NCBI GenBank assembly: GCA_000328365.1 | Contig: KB291799.1 | Coordinates: 803,605 to 867,604 of the forward strand | Reading direction: 5' to 3' | From: Capitella teleta | Lineage: Eukaryota; Annelida; Polychaeta; Capitellidae | Length of the DNA: 64,000 nt | In this document: in pieces, positions 17,001 through 28,900 of the stretch | Layout of the letters: every line of letters starts with the position of its first letter | Position numbering within the stretch: the stretch's first letter is position 1 | Program-made: the position numbers and the translations under genes | Notes under the pieces: model-generated | Seen by the model: only the letters and a program-made list of their open reading frames with translations | What the model was told of the DNA's origin: nothing | Database searches by the model: none

Positions 17001-20000
17001 GAGCTCGGCTAGAGAACAATGTCACCACGGAACAAGCTCACAAAGACCAAGGTCGCAAAGTGCAGTTGACAACGTAAGACATAAAGTTATTGCATAACAT
17101 ATACAGAGACTATTTTTGTATTACTGAGTAAATTTATGATTTGTAAATGTGCTGATATTAAACCTCAGATCTGAGCTTGCTCATCATTACCGTACAAAGC
17201 TCAGTGAGATGGATCTTAAACGCATCGAGGCTGGACGCTTGCATGAGGAGTTTGAGGCGAAACTCCGTAAAAAAGAGGTGGGAATAACTGTCTTCTGGCA
17301 TCTGGCATGGGAGAAATACACAACACTCAAACGCTTGTGTTTCAAACTTGAAATTTCAACTGCTTTTGAACTGTATTTGTTTGTAAGCTATTTCTTAATT
17401 TTTTGTTTTTCCAAAGTTTTAATTCTTCCTCGCCAGATGACTGTGTTTTGTTTAAATCAGATACTAATACATTTCTACCATTTTGTTTGCTTTGGCATCA
17501 GGTCAAATATCGCTCATAAATACAGAGCTAAATTTGAACAACTGGAAATTGTGCGAAGTCAAGCGATGAATTTGAATCGCGATTATGAAACCCGATTGCG
17601 GAAGAAAGAGGTAGTTGATTAAAACATTCTGGTAGAAAGCTATCAGCTTTGTAGAAATATTTAACCTGGAGCATTCAGTTGGTTGATAGCTTAATAATCT
17701 AGATGATCAAGTTTGCTGTGTACTATTTGCTCATGTGTGTATTTATTGTAGGAAGAGCAGTTTCGGCTGAAGCAGGAGTTGGCGGAACTAGCGATTGCTC
17801 TCAACATGGAGTCACAAAAGGGCAGACAACAGGAGGATCACCACCGAAAGTAGCACAGTCACGCCCTTCTGAACTCTGCTGTTACAATCTTCCGTTATTC
17901 TTCAGAGATCGGAAGCGTGAACAGCATGTGAGATTGAATGACGACAACAAGATGACAAATGGCTTAGAAAACAAATTGGCGTAAGCTGTGAATTTTTCAT
18001 TAAATTCAAGTTATCAGAGAGTGAATTCACAGGAAGAGTGATGGAGACAACAAGGCGGCTGAAGCAGCTAAAAGGAAGCTGAGCGCTGATCTTATGCTCA
18101 CCAAGGCTCATCTGCAGCTCAAAAACAGAGAAGGTTTGTTCTCAGGGCTCAAAACAAGACTCAACTACTCGCCAATGATGGGTCAAAATTCTCACTGGCA
18201 AGTAAAAATATCAAGAGTAAAAATTTAGCTCTCCAAATAAAATGTAAAGGGCAGATTCTTTGGTCAACCTCAAGCAATAAATTTCGGATCAGTCCCCATT
18301 TATAACAAATAAATGCTTTGAGCTGATGCAGGCGCCTAATATCATGTGGGCAAGTTTGAATTAGCTGACACCATGTTGACGCCAGATCAGACGAGTTAAT
18401 TCTGGAGCCGCCGTTGTTTTTAGTGCATTCACATCTTTTCAAATTAAGTCGCGTCTTAGTTAGGTATAATATGTTATACTGGTAGTTAGTTAGTCTGACT
18501 ACTATAGTACATGTACAGTCAGACCCCGTTAATCCGCCCTCCTCCGTTCCCAAGGAAACTGACGGATTAACGAAAAGGGCGGATTACATTTCAGACCACA
18601 AATTGATGAAAATTGTGTGTCATTCTAAAACCCCCAAAACTCATGTAATGCATTAACGTAGTAGCATATACCATTAGGTTTGAAGCTGGAGGTAAAAAGG
18701 ATCTCACAAACGATCACATGAGGTCAATAAAAGATTTTTTTTTTTTTTTTTAAATCAGTGATGGTTGTCTGCTTGTGATAAGCCGTTCCACCACGCCCAA
18801 TCTGTGTAGTTCATCTCTATTTGCTTGCTTCGCTGCCTACGACTCCTCGAATCTCTCGAAATATGTAGTATTAATGCGCGCACGTGCTGCCTCGCTTCCC
18901 CCGCCAAGACTACCATTACGGCTCAGATCCACTCGCTTCTCCACTCACAACTTCGTCATCTTGTTCGTTCCGCTCCTGAACATCCCTTAACCCAGCGACC
19001 AATTAAATTAAAGACTTAAAATAATTTTCGGCTGCAATTGATTCGCTTTGTTTAATTAACTTGATAAGCGTTAAACAAACGGTGAGGCGCCATTTCTTGT
19101 TAAACTGACCCGACTTCAAAGAAATCGCCGACAATTGATGTGTCTTGGCTGATGTTTGTTTTCGACACGCTATTTGGTGGGCCGATTACATGTGTTGTTT
19201 ACAATGGTAAAGTGTAGATTCGTTCCCTAAAATCGTGGTCGGAGTCGGATTAACGAAAAGGGTGGATTACATGACACGATTAACATTACAAATGATTCGT
19301 CCCTGAGATTTTAGGGCGGATTACGAAAAGGGCCGATTACATGACGGTGGATTAACGGGGTCTGACTGTAGTAGCAGCGGTTGATGATTTTATGAATCAT
19401 TGCTTCCATCATCCTTTCACTGACATGACATTTGGAATCGGAAATTGATTCCAACTCATGCTCCAAGATGTAAGTTGACACGGTTTAGTTTAGTTAATGC
19501 TCGAGTAACCATATTTTAATAATTCTTTTGAAGATTCCTGCTAAGGGTTGATCAAAGGATTGGCGGCGTTGACAAGTCTGTGCGTTTTCCTTTGTAATTT
19601 TCATTTGGTGGCTGTCTTGGCTCACCTAATTCAGAGTGGATGCGTGGCCATTACAACATACCAGCATAACACAGTAGAGGGAAACGCACTTTTCTAGTGG
19701 CAGAGTACAGTGCTTTTGACGCATTGCTAATTGGCTAAAAGTGCACTATACGGCAGTGCATGGTCACATACGATCGATCTAAATTAAAATTGGTTGAGAA
19801 AGTGACATACAGTATAGTATGTATCAAGGACATACTTATATAAAATAATAGCATTTTATGCCATGTTTTTTGTCTGAATTTCTGACGAGTAAAAATATAT
19901 TTTGGCGAGTAAAAATTCCCTGTTTCCTTGTGGCTTGGCGAGTAATCAATCTGATTCTCTTTTTTCGAGCCTTGTTTGTTCTGCAAATCATTTATAGCTA

Positions 20001-23000
20001 CTGGTGTGTGATTATTAAGTTTTTGGGACTCCTTACTCTACTTCATAACCAGGTTAGGCATTGACCTTTACTTCGACGTGTCTTTTTTTTTTCTTCAGAG
20101 ATCCGGCACAAACAGGACATTGTGAGTCGTCTGAAGAACAATGGAAGTGAACAGAAACAACTGAACGATGTGGCTCTGCATGCTGAGCTGGACCTCAAAT
20201 CAAAACTGATCGATCAACGCATACAGGAGCATAATAAACGGCGTCAAGGAATCGCTACGACGGCTATGGTGACCAGGAAGGAGAAGTCTGAGAGACATGA
20301 AACTCACTACGGTCTGAAAGCGACTAAGCGCAAAGCAGAACAGCAACGCAGGGAACACGAAGATCACCTCAAGCATTTCTCTGTCAGTCTGTCTCCTGTT
20401 GTTTCTATTTATAATTTTTTTGTTGTTGTTGCAGAAAGAGGTGACAAAGGGAGAAGAGGCAGAGTACGCGCTCTACAACAAAGTCAAGAATGCAGAATAC
20501 GCTCGGCAGAAACAGGAGCAGAGTGTGCGACGATTGAGCAACAAACTTCTGGAAATGAAACGTGTGAACGCTGTTAAGATTAAGGAGGAAATGACGGAGA
20601 GAACAAAAGAAGAGCAGGAGATGCACCAACGCCTGCAGAGGGAGCAAGCCATGTTGAATAAGGTCAGTGCCTACTCTGTTGTGGGGTTATATTGTGTAGG
20701 AGCTGTGGATCGTGTTGTTTCGATTGATTCATATACTTTTTATAGTAATCACTTTGTGGATTAGAATAGCATTGGGAATACATGTTATGAGTTCTCGGCC
20801 TAACACAGAACACACAATACAAGAGACTCTCATAACACTTTCTCGCAACTTAATCAAGTCGTTTTGTAATAAGAATAAAAAATAGGGAAATGTAGAAAAG
20901 TGATTTCGTTCTTTTACCCATGGCAGAAATGTAGAAAATTACCCATGCCAGAAATGTAGAAAAGTGATTTCGTTCTTTTACCCATGCCAGAAATATAGAA
21001 AAGTGATTTCGTTCTTTTACCCATGCCAGAAATGTAGAAAAGTGATTTCGTTCTTATTTTGTTCTTTTACCCAAGCCAGAAATATAGAAAAATATAGAAA
21101 AGTGATTTCGTTCTTTTACCCATGCCAGAAATGTAGAAAAGTGATTTCGTTCTTATTTTGTTCTTTTACCCAAGCCAGAAATATAGAAAAATATAGAAAA
21201 GTGATTTCGTTCTTTTAGTCATGCCAGAAATGTAGAAAAGTGATTTCGTTCTTATTTTGTTCTTTTACCCAAGCCAGAAATATAGAAAAATATAGAAAAG
21301 TGATTTCGTTCTTTTACCCATGCCAGAAATGTAGAAAAGTGATTTCGTTCTTATTTTGTTCTTTTACCCAAGCCAGAAATATAGAAAAATATAGAAAAGG
21401 GATTTCGTTCTTTTAGTCATGCCAGAAATAATAATAATAATAAAATTTATTTTTGTATAGCGTAAAATCCACAATAGTGCTCTAAAACGCTCGTGTTAGA
21501 GGGAAAGTGTGAAGGAGTAAAAACATTTGAAAGGGAACAAGATAAGACGAAATTCAGCGGGTTAAACATAACACTTGGTAAAAAGATAGGTTTTCAGTTG
21601 AGATTTAAAAACAGACAAAGATTGGGCGGATCGAAGTTTAAAAGGTAGTTGGTTCCATAAACGAGGGGCAACAATAGTGAAACTTAAGGAGTACAATGCA
21701 TGGGACCTAGTAAAAAGAACAGATAAAAGGAAACTGTCTTGTGATCTAATATTTCTGGTCGGCTGGTAAGGGGATAAAAGTTCGCTCAGATACTTTGGTG
21801 AAAGTCCGTACATGCATTTAAATGTAAACATAAGAAGTTTAAAAACAATGCAGACAAATATAGAAAAGTGATTTCGTTCTTTTACCCATGCCAGAAATGT
21901 AGAAAAGTGATTTTGTTCTTTTACCCATGCCAGAAATATAGAAAAGTGATTTCGTTCTTTTACCCATGATGATCATCATCATGATGATCCCATGCCAGAC
22001 TATAAGTTCCCATTGCGAGTTGCTTGCAAAGTATTGTGAACGAACTAAAATAATTTCTGATGATAGTCTATAGGAATGATTGCCTCAAATATGCTTAATT
22101 TAGATAGGCAAATGGATGGAACGAATTACCATCTCACCCTGTTTAATTATATCTTCCATCCAATCTCGCCTTTCGTCTCATTCAATATTGACCCTTCTTT
22201 TCTTTTCGGGTAAACATTAAAAGCAATTACACATAATGGTGTTTGGCGTTTCTTTGAAGTTTAATAAATGGATGAAATCTACCTAGTGTCCCTGAGTGAT
22301 AAAAATCTCTTTATCCGGGTCATGCAATTATGTGTCATTACACCCCAATTAAGTGTTGATTAACTTAAATTATAAAATCAACGAAGCGTGCCAGCGGCGC
22401 CTTGTGATTTTGTCAAATCATAACGTTCGGTTCGCTCTGATCGTAAGTGCGTTATGTTTCAACTTCGATCAGAAAGAAAAAAACAAAAAACTTGTTTATT
22501 TTCGTATAATTATCGGTATACATGTACAATTGGTCCCAGTTGAATTACGCTTTCGCTGTCATTTTGAATCTCTTCTATCATAATTTATACTTTCATGAAC
22601 CGGCTGAGTTCCCCGCGGAGACTAAACGATGTATGTGAATTGAAGGTTCACCCCCCCCCTTATGTCTATTGCTCGTTTAGGGCACCTCTGCGTCGGTCTC
22701 CGAGGGCCACTCGATGGCGATCTCTTCGCCTGATACGTTTGTCATCCTGGCGAATAAAACGCTTTATGAGTTAATTGAAATGCAATATAAATTTCTCTTC
22801 ATATATTTTTTATCTCTGATCGACATCTGAAGCTGAGCGTGGGTGGCGCCATGCTTCTGTGGCATTTGTCAAAAGCGATTATTCAAATTGACATCTTCAT
22901 AACTTCGTAAGAATGTGCTAAATCAATTAATGAAGCGGTTGAAATATTCTGTAAGCATTCTATTGTCTGTTCATCGCTGTGTACATGTTAGAATCGCCAT

Positions 23001-23612
23001 TCAATCATGTTAAACATCTCATATAATTATATAATTATAATTATAGCCGTATGTAGATTATCGTTTACGCCTCTATATTATGCGCTGTTGCGTTTCGTAA
23101 ACCTTGTTTTCGAGTTTTGTATGTTGGCGATTAATTAGTTAATTAGTTAATCAATTAATTAATTAGTGTGCCCATTATTTAACCTGGGTAAATTTGTAAT
23201 CTACATGTATTATTATCCAAATGTCGCACGATAATTCACACGAAGAGATCATCTGAATTTTTATGGCAGTATTTGACACGGGGCTTCTATCGTATTTATG
23301 GAGGTCTCAACTCAATGAAGTTTCCACGTCTGAACCACGTGCCGCTGATTTGTAGAAGAAAGCGAATAAACTTGTTTTTCTCCTTGCATCATGAATCCAT
23401 GTGGGCCACCCTGTATTACATAGTAGCCCTCATCTAATACATCGGGTGTTTCATTGCAGATGCACACTCAGCGAGAGGAACGCTACCTCGTATTGCAGAA
23501 GCATCGAGAGAAACTGCGAATGGATAAGTACTTGCTGTCGGAGCACGAACGTGAACACGAGCGACTCGTCCGCATCGGAACGCGCTCCGAGCCGACCAGC
23601 GCCACGACCTAA
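14027..23612 (+). CDS. Large coiled-coil protein of unknown function with alternative exons
   Basis: Exons 14027-14184, 14746-14950, 15036-15144, 16842-16939, 16994-17073, then 17169-17277 or 17502-17610, 17752-17849, 17906-17980, 18033-18133, 20099-20382, 20435-20662 and 23460-23612 join with matching phases to 565 aa. The start is MVVTDLPFDVSAKMEARYSM in strong context (CACCATGG). An acceptor-like CTTCAGCAG just upstream suggests a 5' UTR exon. After a non-helical N-terminus (~110 aa) the protein is nearly all charged heptad-like helix, with no signal peptide, membrane segment or enzyme motif, and ends in TRSEPTSATT. A ciliary, centrosomal or sperm axonemal role is plausible for such architecture but unproven. 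I do not recognise a named orthologue. The 2.8-kb penultimate intron holds a minisatellite and a LINE tail. Confidence 0.85.
15788..16762 (+). CDS. Putative long cassette exon of the coiled-coil gene (proline-rich)
   Basis: Within the 15145-16841 intron a frame is open from 15655 to a stop at 16774-16776. Two acceptors (exon start 15779 or 15788) and a GTACGT donor after 16762 have exactly the phases (1 in, 1 out) needed to drop the block in frame between exons 15036-15144 and 16842-16939, adding 328 or 325 residues. The inserted protein is not helical. It has a Pro/Ser/His-rich middle (for example PPVPHKPHTPQPPSPPLP) and a C-terminal part including VTSKHITPSGKSLMEKV. The exon could instead be an alternative first exon (ATG at 15790) or a nested gene ending at 16776. 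No family recognised. Confidence 0.6.
17169..17277 (+). CDS. Mutually exclusive exon A of the coiled-coil gene
   Basis: This 109-nt exon enters in phase 2 and leaves in phase 0. It encodes residues 217-253, beginning TSELAHHYRTKLSEMDLKR and ending FEAKLRKKE. Exon B at 17502-17610 has the same length and phases and a homologous sequence. Confidence 0.8.
17502..17610 (+). CDS. Mutually exclusive exon B of the coiled-coil gene
   Basis: This 109-nt exon has the same phases as exon A. It encodes TSNIAHKYRAKFEQLEIVRS and ends YETRLRKKE; about 16 of 37 residues equal exon A. Joining A to B directly would shift the frame to an early TAA, so a mature message can use only one of them unless the 224-nt intron between them is retained. 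Confidence 0.78.
18516..19368. mobile_element. Tigger/pogo-like MITE in the coiled-coil gene
   Basis: The ends read CAGTCAGACCCCGTTAATCC and, inverted, GGATTAACGGGGTCTGACTG, with one mismatch over 23 bp, flanked by TA (18514-18515 and 19369-19370). Sub-terminal GGCGGATTA/GAAAAGGG motifs recur near both ends. The interior (853 bp in all) has no recognisable transposase, so the copy is non-autonomous. Confidence 0.85.
20889..21426 (+). repeat. Higher-order minisatellite, main block
   Basis: The basic unit is AGAAAAGTGATTTCGTTCTT followed by TTACCCATGCCAGAAATGT (about 39 bp). From about 21020 the array has a higher-order period near 99 bp that alternates a CCCATGCC unit with a longer ATTTTGTTCTTTTACCCAAG unit, repeated about four times. 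It lies in the 20663-23459 intron. Because the period is a multiple of three, it creates an artefactual repetitive open frame. Confidence 0.85.
21427..21853 (-). mobile_element. LINE 3' tail inserted into the minisatellite
   Basis: On the minus strand the block encodes FKCMYGLSPKYLSELLSPYQ and VAPRLWNQLPFKLRSAQSL, the conserved C-terminus of non-LTR retrotransposon ORF2 (after the reverse transcriptase). It ends in an (ATT/AAT)n tail at 21427-21441. The 5' side is truncated at about 21853. The minisatellite resumes directly after it, so the LINE landed inside an existing array. Confidence 0.8.
21857..21967 (+). repeat. Minisatellite, right block beyond the LINE
   Basis: About three further 39-bp units of the array follow the LINE insertion and end at a small palindromic GATGATCATCATCATGATGA stretch (21968-21988). 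Confidence 0.8.
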
Positions 23613-23743
23613 TGACGCCATTCCCCCTTCCTGTCACCGAGCTTCTCTGTGATCTCGAAATCGGTTGTTTTTGTGCGTACGAGCACGCACCTTTGTTGCA
23701 TTGTATAATTCTGAATTTTTTTATTTCAATGATTGTGCGAGTA

Positions 23744-23749
23744 AATAAA
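23744..23749 (+). terminator. Poly(A) signal of the coiled-coil gene
   Basis: AATAAA lies 132 bp after the stop codon, consistent with a short 3' UTR. Confidence 0.65.
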
Positions 23750-23844
23750 AAACATTGCTTACCGATCTTATTGTTTCTGTTCCTAATATTACATATATAT
23801 GGTCTCTGCATTAAATTAATAATATGGTCTCCGCATAGATATGC

Positions 23845-24132
23845 AGACGAGATTCTTCATTCTCCTAGATCAGACATCGCTCATGAAAAGTGGTCATCGG
23901 GTGCCTCCAACTTTCTATGCATGCCAACCATTGCCATGGCAACCCTGTCATTCGTTCACTCGATTATCGCAGATTCCGGTTTCGCCGCACCGAAAACACT
24001 CAAATTATGAGCAATTTAATAGTCTTTTACCTAATTTAGAGTTTTTATCTTCTCTGTATTTTTACTCGCATCAATTATAGTGTGAATGTTATGTTGGAGA
24101 GACGTGGCGAGTGGCTCAACAAGGGCACATGC

Positions 24133-24163
<31 letters not shown>

Positions 24164-24190
24164 CTCACAATGGAGAGATATGTCGATATG
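23845..24190 (+). mobile_element. MITE family X copy 1 (X-box-carrying MITE)
   Basis: It shares CAGACATCGCTCATGAAAAG, the ATTGCCATGGCAACCCTGTC block and the TCGCAGATTCCG block with copies at 39391-39600 (inverse), 48862-49201 and 53190-53370. The left end is diverged. A long T run has expanded near the right end (about 24137-24163). Confidence 0.7.
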
Positions 24191-25718
24191 ATGGAATTCC
24201 GAATTTGGTTCCGAACTGCGTGAAATTTTGACGAATTCCTATGGGGAAATTATGATTGTGATGAGAGGAAATTACAGTCGCTGTTTGCTGCTGTTGGAGT
24301 GTTTCCATTTACTGAAATACATTCGCAATCAGGCCACCCGACGTCTGTCGATTTCCGCGCGTGAATTGCAGGTGGCGACGATAATAGAAAGCGCTGACTC
24401 AGCGGCGACATCGTCAACACGGCCATTCGTTTTCTGAGTCATGTCGCTTAAAACCCTCAAATAACGAGCTGTCTACCTCCTCGTATTATCTCACAGTGCA
24501 CACAGAGCGAGCATTACGCATGGTTATGCATCCGACACCCGTACATCAGCCTTTCAACGCTAATCAGTCCTGTAAGGATATTTCCCGCCAAATATGAGGA
24601 TTTTCCCGCGCTTTCTGAGTCAGGGTTCGATTTTTTTTCTCTCTTCTGAGAGACCGCTGGATGGTTGTGTGGTTCAACTGCCAAACAAGAATGTTTGAAT
24701 CTCGGATTTGTGAGGTTTATTTTGATTTAGCAAAGAAATATTTAATAATAACGTTTTACATATATACACGCAGTTTATGCGATTAACGTATCTCGAGGGG
24801 TTCTATACTTCACTTGAAGACTTTTAGATTCAAATAATTAGGTTGTTATGTTTATTCCTCGCACGTTTGACTGAAATTGAAGGCTTCCCCGGGGGACCAG
24901 GCATGGGGGGTGGTTAACTAGGGAGGAATTTCACCTAAATTCTCACTTTCCCAGAGAGAAGAATCCCAGTTTTCCACACTCACCTAGGTTCACCACACTT
25001 TGACCTTTGTCGATGCGTCACCGGCCCTTCGGAACAATTAACAAATTGATCTCAATACATGTATGTTTGTAACCCTCGATAGCTTCACACCGGGGCAACG
25101 CGTGCAACCCGCAGTGGCCGATATAAAGGAGGGGAGGAAGGTGGGGTAACTAATCACTCGTTAATTCGCACACCTTATTAGGGAATCTAATGGGGATGGT
25201 TGGCAGAGGAAAACAAAGTGAGATTTTCGAACCCCCCTCCATTCCTGTAATCAAAATGACAGTATATGTTATAACGTAATATTATTTTTTATAATAATTG
25301 ACTGTCTCAATGTATGCCCGGTGATCGAGAGTACTCTCGTAGATATGCATCCATCATGACGTTATAGGGTTAGGGTCTATAGGTCTCTAATAGATCCGGA
25401 CTATTCTCCCGATAACTTGATTTGTATATCAGTGTAGACTATCGAGCTAGAATTACGTCTACAGCAGTCATTCAGACAATCTCTTTAAATAAATACATGT
25501 TGCTATTATTACGTTGAGTGAAGTTGGCATGCAGATGGGGCAATAACATTGACCTATTTATAAGGTATCAGAAAATAGGCGAGATAGTTGATATTGATAC
25601 AGTAATCATTCGAGACATTTTGTCAGGCGCTTAAATAACGTTTCACGTTTCGGGCCGTGTCTCCGGTTTCGTTCTTCGTGAGGAGGCAAGTTGCTTCAGC
25701 GAGCGAGAAGAGCGCCGA

Positions 25719-25747
25719 CCAATCAGAGAGCAATGCTTGTATAAAAG
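25719..25747 (+). promoter_or_regulatory. CCAAT and TATA boxes of the BMP3-like gene
   Basis: CCAAT at 25719-25723 (in GACCAATCAG) is followed by TATAAAAG at 25740-25747. Transcription would start near 25770-25775, leaving a ~210-nt 5' UTR before the ATG at 25984. The TATA box gives a focused promoter, common for developmental signalling genes. The spacing between the two boxes is shorter than usual. Confidence 0.5.
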
Positions 25748-25983
25748 AAAAGGTGTGCGGCGCTGGGTTGATCAGAAATCACAACACACCGCCGTGGAAT
25801 AAACAGCTTCGCAGTGCGGGCGATGTTCACGCCAGAGAACATATTTGGTTAAAGGAAACAATACATTGTTGGTGTGTTTGCGTACAACGTTTGTGGTAAC
25901 ATTGAGTGAATTAAACGTTAGGGCGATATCCAGGTGTTACAACGTCAGCGGCATTCACGTGGTTCGGACCATCGTTGGCAAAG

Positions 25984-28900
25984 ATGACCGAGTTAGGGGT
26001 TGGGTCTATCATGCTCAAACTGCTTGTTTTGTGCAGTTTTTGTGCTGTTGCTAAGCAACGACGTTCTGGAGTTTCCAGGGAAGATGTGTTGTTGCAGGAA
26101 GCCGTGAAGAGTCTGCTCGGTTTCGAAGATTTGCCACTTGGAGAATCGGGAAAAGTCTTCAACGCGGATGACAAGAAGTCTGCTCCCAAGTACATGTTGC
26201 ATCTGTACGAAAAGTTCAGATCCGGAGCGATTCGCGAGGACAACGGAGCGAACACAGTGCGCAGTATTCACTCGCAAATCGGTTAGTGTTCTCATGATAT
26301 TTTCATTTGGTAATTCATGTTTCATGTACGCGGCATCTTTGAGCAGCTTGGTGTAGTACTTGCATGCATACTTACAGGTACTGCATAGCATAGCATAGAT
26401 GCATAATATACCAGCCCCATATCATAAAGCTGCATATCCCACGAGTGCTCCGACTCTCGGAGGCACAATTCCAGTTTCAAAAGCAACTTCACTCTAAATA
26501 TCTATAGTTTAAACGTAAACGCGATTTTGTTATGATATACTCTGGCACCCAAATAATAAATCCGGTTGCCGCTTAATTGACTATAGTTATTATATGAACA
26601 GCGTAGAAAGAAAGTACCGTTGGTTACCTTGGCAAACATGCATCAATGAATGAACAGCTGGGAAAATTAACGTCTGAAATCGAATATTTTAAAGCTTAGC
26701 CATGGAGATAAACAGAAACACAACGGATTACACATGGACGAAGAATACGGAGCCCTGATGGTCTGCACGTTGTTGGATGTGGGTGCACTCAGGGAAAACG
26801 CCGATGTCGATGTTGAGTAGTTCAATCAGGATGGAGTTCGACTTCTGTAATTCCGTTCTGTCATTTCGATCATTGTGACCCCAAAACAGGCCTCTACTGA
26901 ATAAGGGTAAAAATAGCGCGGAACATAATTATATTGTATCAAGACAACTTGACGCGTTTTATTTACAATCATGTCAGCTGTAAATAGCAGCGTCGTGACG
27001 CCAAATGCCAAATGCACTCCAAAGTACAAGAGAAAAGTGCACTGCCCAAAAGTCACAACGATTCCTCGCAGTGATCGTTTTTGTGCATTAGGTGAACGAG
27101 TTCTTATGTTTGTCGCATAATGAACTTGTGCTTGTAACTGTTTATCGTGCATCTTGAATGCAGTCTTCAGAGGTATATACTAGTGAGTGACGCGTTGCAT
27201 TTGCCCGAGGATGCTTCCTTTGACGACTACTCGCGAGCAGACATCGCTGTTGTTAGACGTACAGTCAGAGCCGTTGGCCTCAGGGCAGGTGCGTCGCCTG
27301 ACTTGTAATTAATTTAACTCAGGTTAATTGGTCCAGCTTAATTGGCTAAGCAGAAGCAATCGAGTGAGGTGGTCTGCAGTTGCATGAGTTTATGAATATG
27401 ATTGTGGGGGGGGGGAGCACATGTGCATATTACATGTTTGGCATACTACTACATATACTAGCTAGTTAATTATGTTAATTATATATTTAATTACACAATT
27501 AATTAGACATGACAACGCATATCCAATTCAACTTAAAGTGTCATGTAATCGAGTGATAATATTTAATATATTTATGTATTTATAAACATTAATTATTGCA
27601 TATATATCTAGGGCACTCGTGTGCCTATTTTTAGTTATTTATAATTATTAATCAATTACGACATGAGACGTGCCCAAGAGGCCGACATACCTGCCCATGG
27701 CCACGCAAGTCATCGAGTGTCTCTAATGGCTTAATTAAACCACTTTACGAATACCAACGAACACAGATAACATCCACTATCTGTCTTCGTGATTTCTCGC
27801 AGATTATGAGAGATTATATTGTATACTTTGTGACGGTCGTCTTTTGGCCTCCTAACTGCATAAGCCCACTCGAAGAAATGAAACAATGTTTATAAATCCT
27901 CTCAAAGGCTTCAGCACTACACGTCTTAATAAGTACATGTATATAGTGTTTCGAGATCTCGTAGATTAATAAGAGTATTAGGTCGAACACGAATTGTGTT
28001 ATACACAAGTGGAAGTGCCTTATAGATGAATGAAATTAATGATTGGCTCCTGAAGGACGATTTTTCATGTTTGGTGCAACTGTTGAGTGTTTGCGGGGTT
28101 CTTCAGGAAGCACTGCACAAAGATAACACACCACCGGTGTCGCCAGCGATCTTTTCATTGCAACGACCGCAAAGATAAGATCATTCAAAATCGTTTAGTG
28201 CAAATCTGCTCGGCCGAAGACTCCGTTTGGCGGCGCCAAGTAAACGGGTGGGCGGAGCTTGACGAGTCACGTGCGACCATCTGTCAATCGTGTGCGTCAA
28301 AAACACGACTAACAGATGTCAATCCATTCTGTATTTTACTTTAAGAATAGTCTAAAATACTTATTTATAAACATAACATTTATATGATTAGTTCGAGACA
28401 TGTGATGCCTGCCCACGTTTCTCAGTTTATTACAATTCCCCTGTTGGTTGAGTATTGCTAAATATTTATTTAAAACTAATTATCAAAACAAAACAAAACT
28501 TGCATGAGTGGCACTGTCCCCAGGCAAACGATTATGTCCTGGCGAGGCCACAAGTAATTGGCTGTCAAAACTAAAGTCTCAAATGTCACGAAAAAAAAGT
28601 TCGAGAATAAATTCCGGATTGCACGTAGGAAGTGCCAATTCCGAAGGTCAAAATTCACCTTTGGCTAGTTAGGTCACGTGGATAGCCTACATGTAAGAGA
28701 AGCCTTATACGGGCAGACACATGTGAAACAGTCACAACATGTTTTGCGACAACAGGTGATGGACTTGAAGCATGTGCCGTGATTCAGTTGATTTCGCTGC
28801 CATGGAAAGAATTCAAAATTTATGCTCCACAATTATTTGCAAACTCCTTTTTCGAAGGTTTTTCATAGCTCCTTATTAATCAGCTTTAATCCGTGGATTA

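Larger units (their letters stand above)
23613..25983. other. Spacer between the coiled-coil gene and the BMP3-like gene
   Basis: It holds the poly(A) signal at 23744-23749, a MITE copy at 23845-24190 with an internal T run at about 24137-24163, and then ~1.5 kb without recognisable content until the CCAAT/TATA pair at 25719-25747. Confidence 0.65.

Noticed and set aside
17169-17610. Single message containing both exon A and exon B by ordinary splicing
   Set aside because: Phases clash and an early stop follows, so the pair is treated as mutually exclusive.
20964-21218. Repetitive open frame and CRISPR-like regular repeats
   Set aside because: It is a eukaryotic minisatellite with a period divisible by three; there are no unique spacers between constant repeats, and the setting is an animal intron.
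28087-28344. 85-codon frame in BMP3 intron 1
   Set aside because: No family resemblance and no flanking splice sites in matching phase with BMP3 exons.
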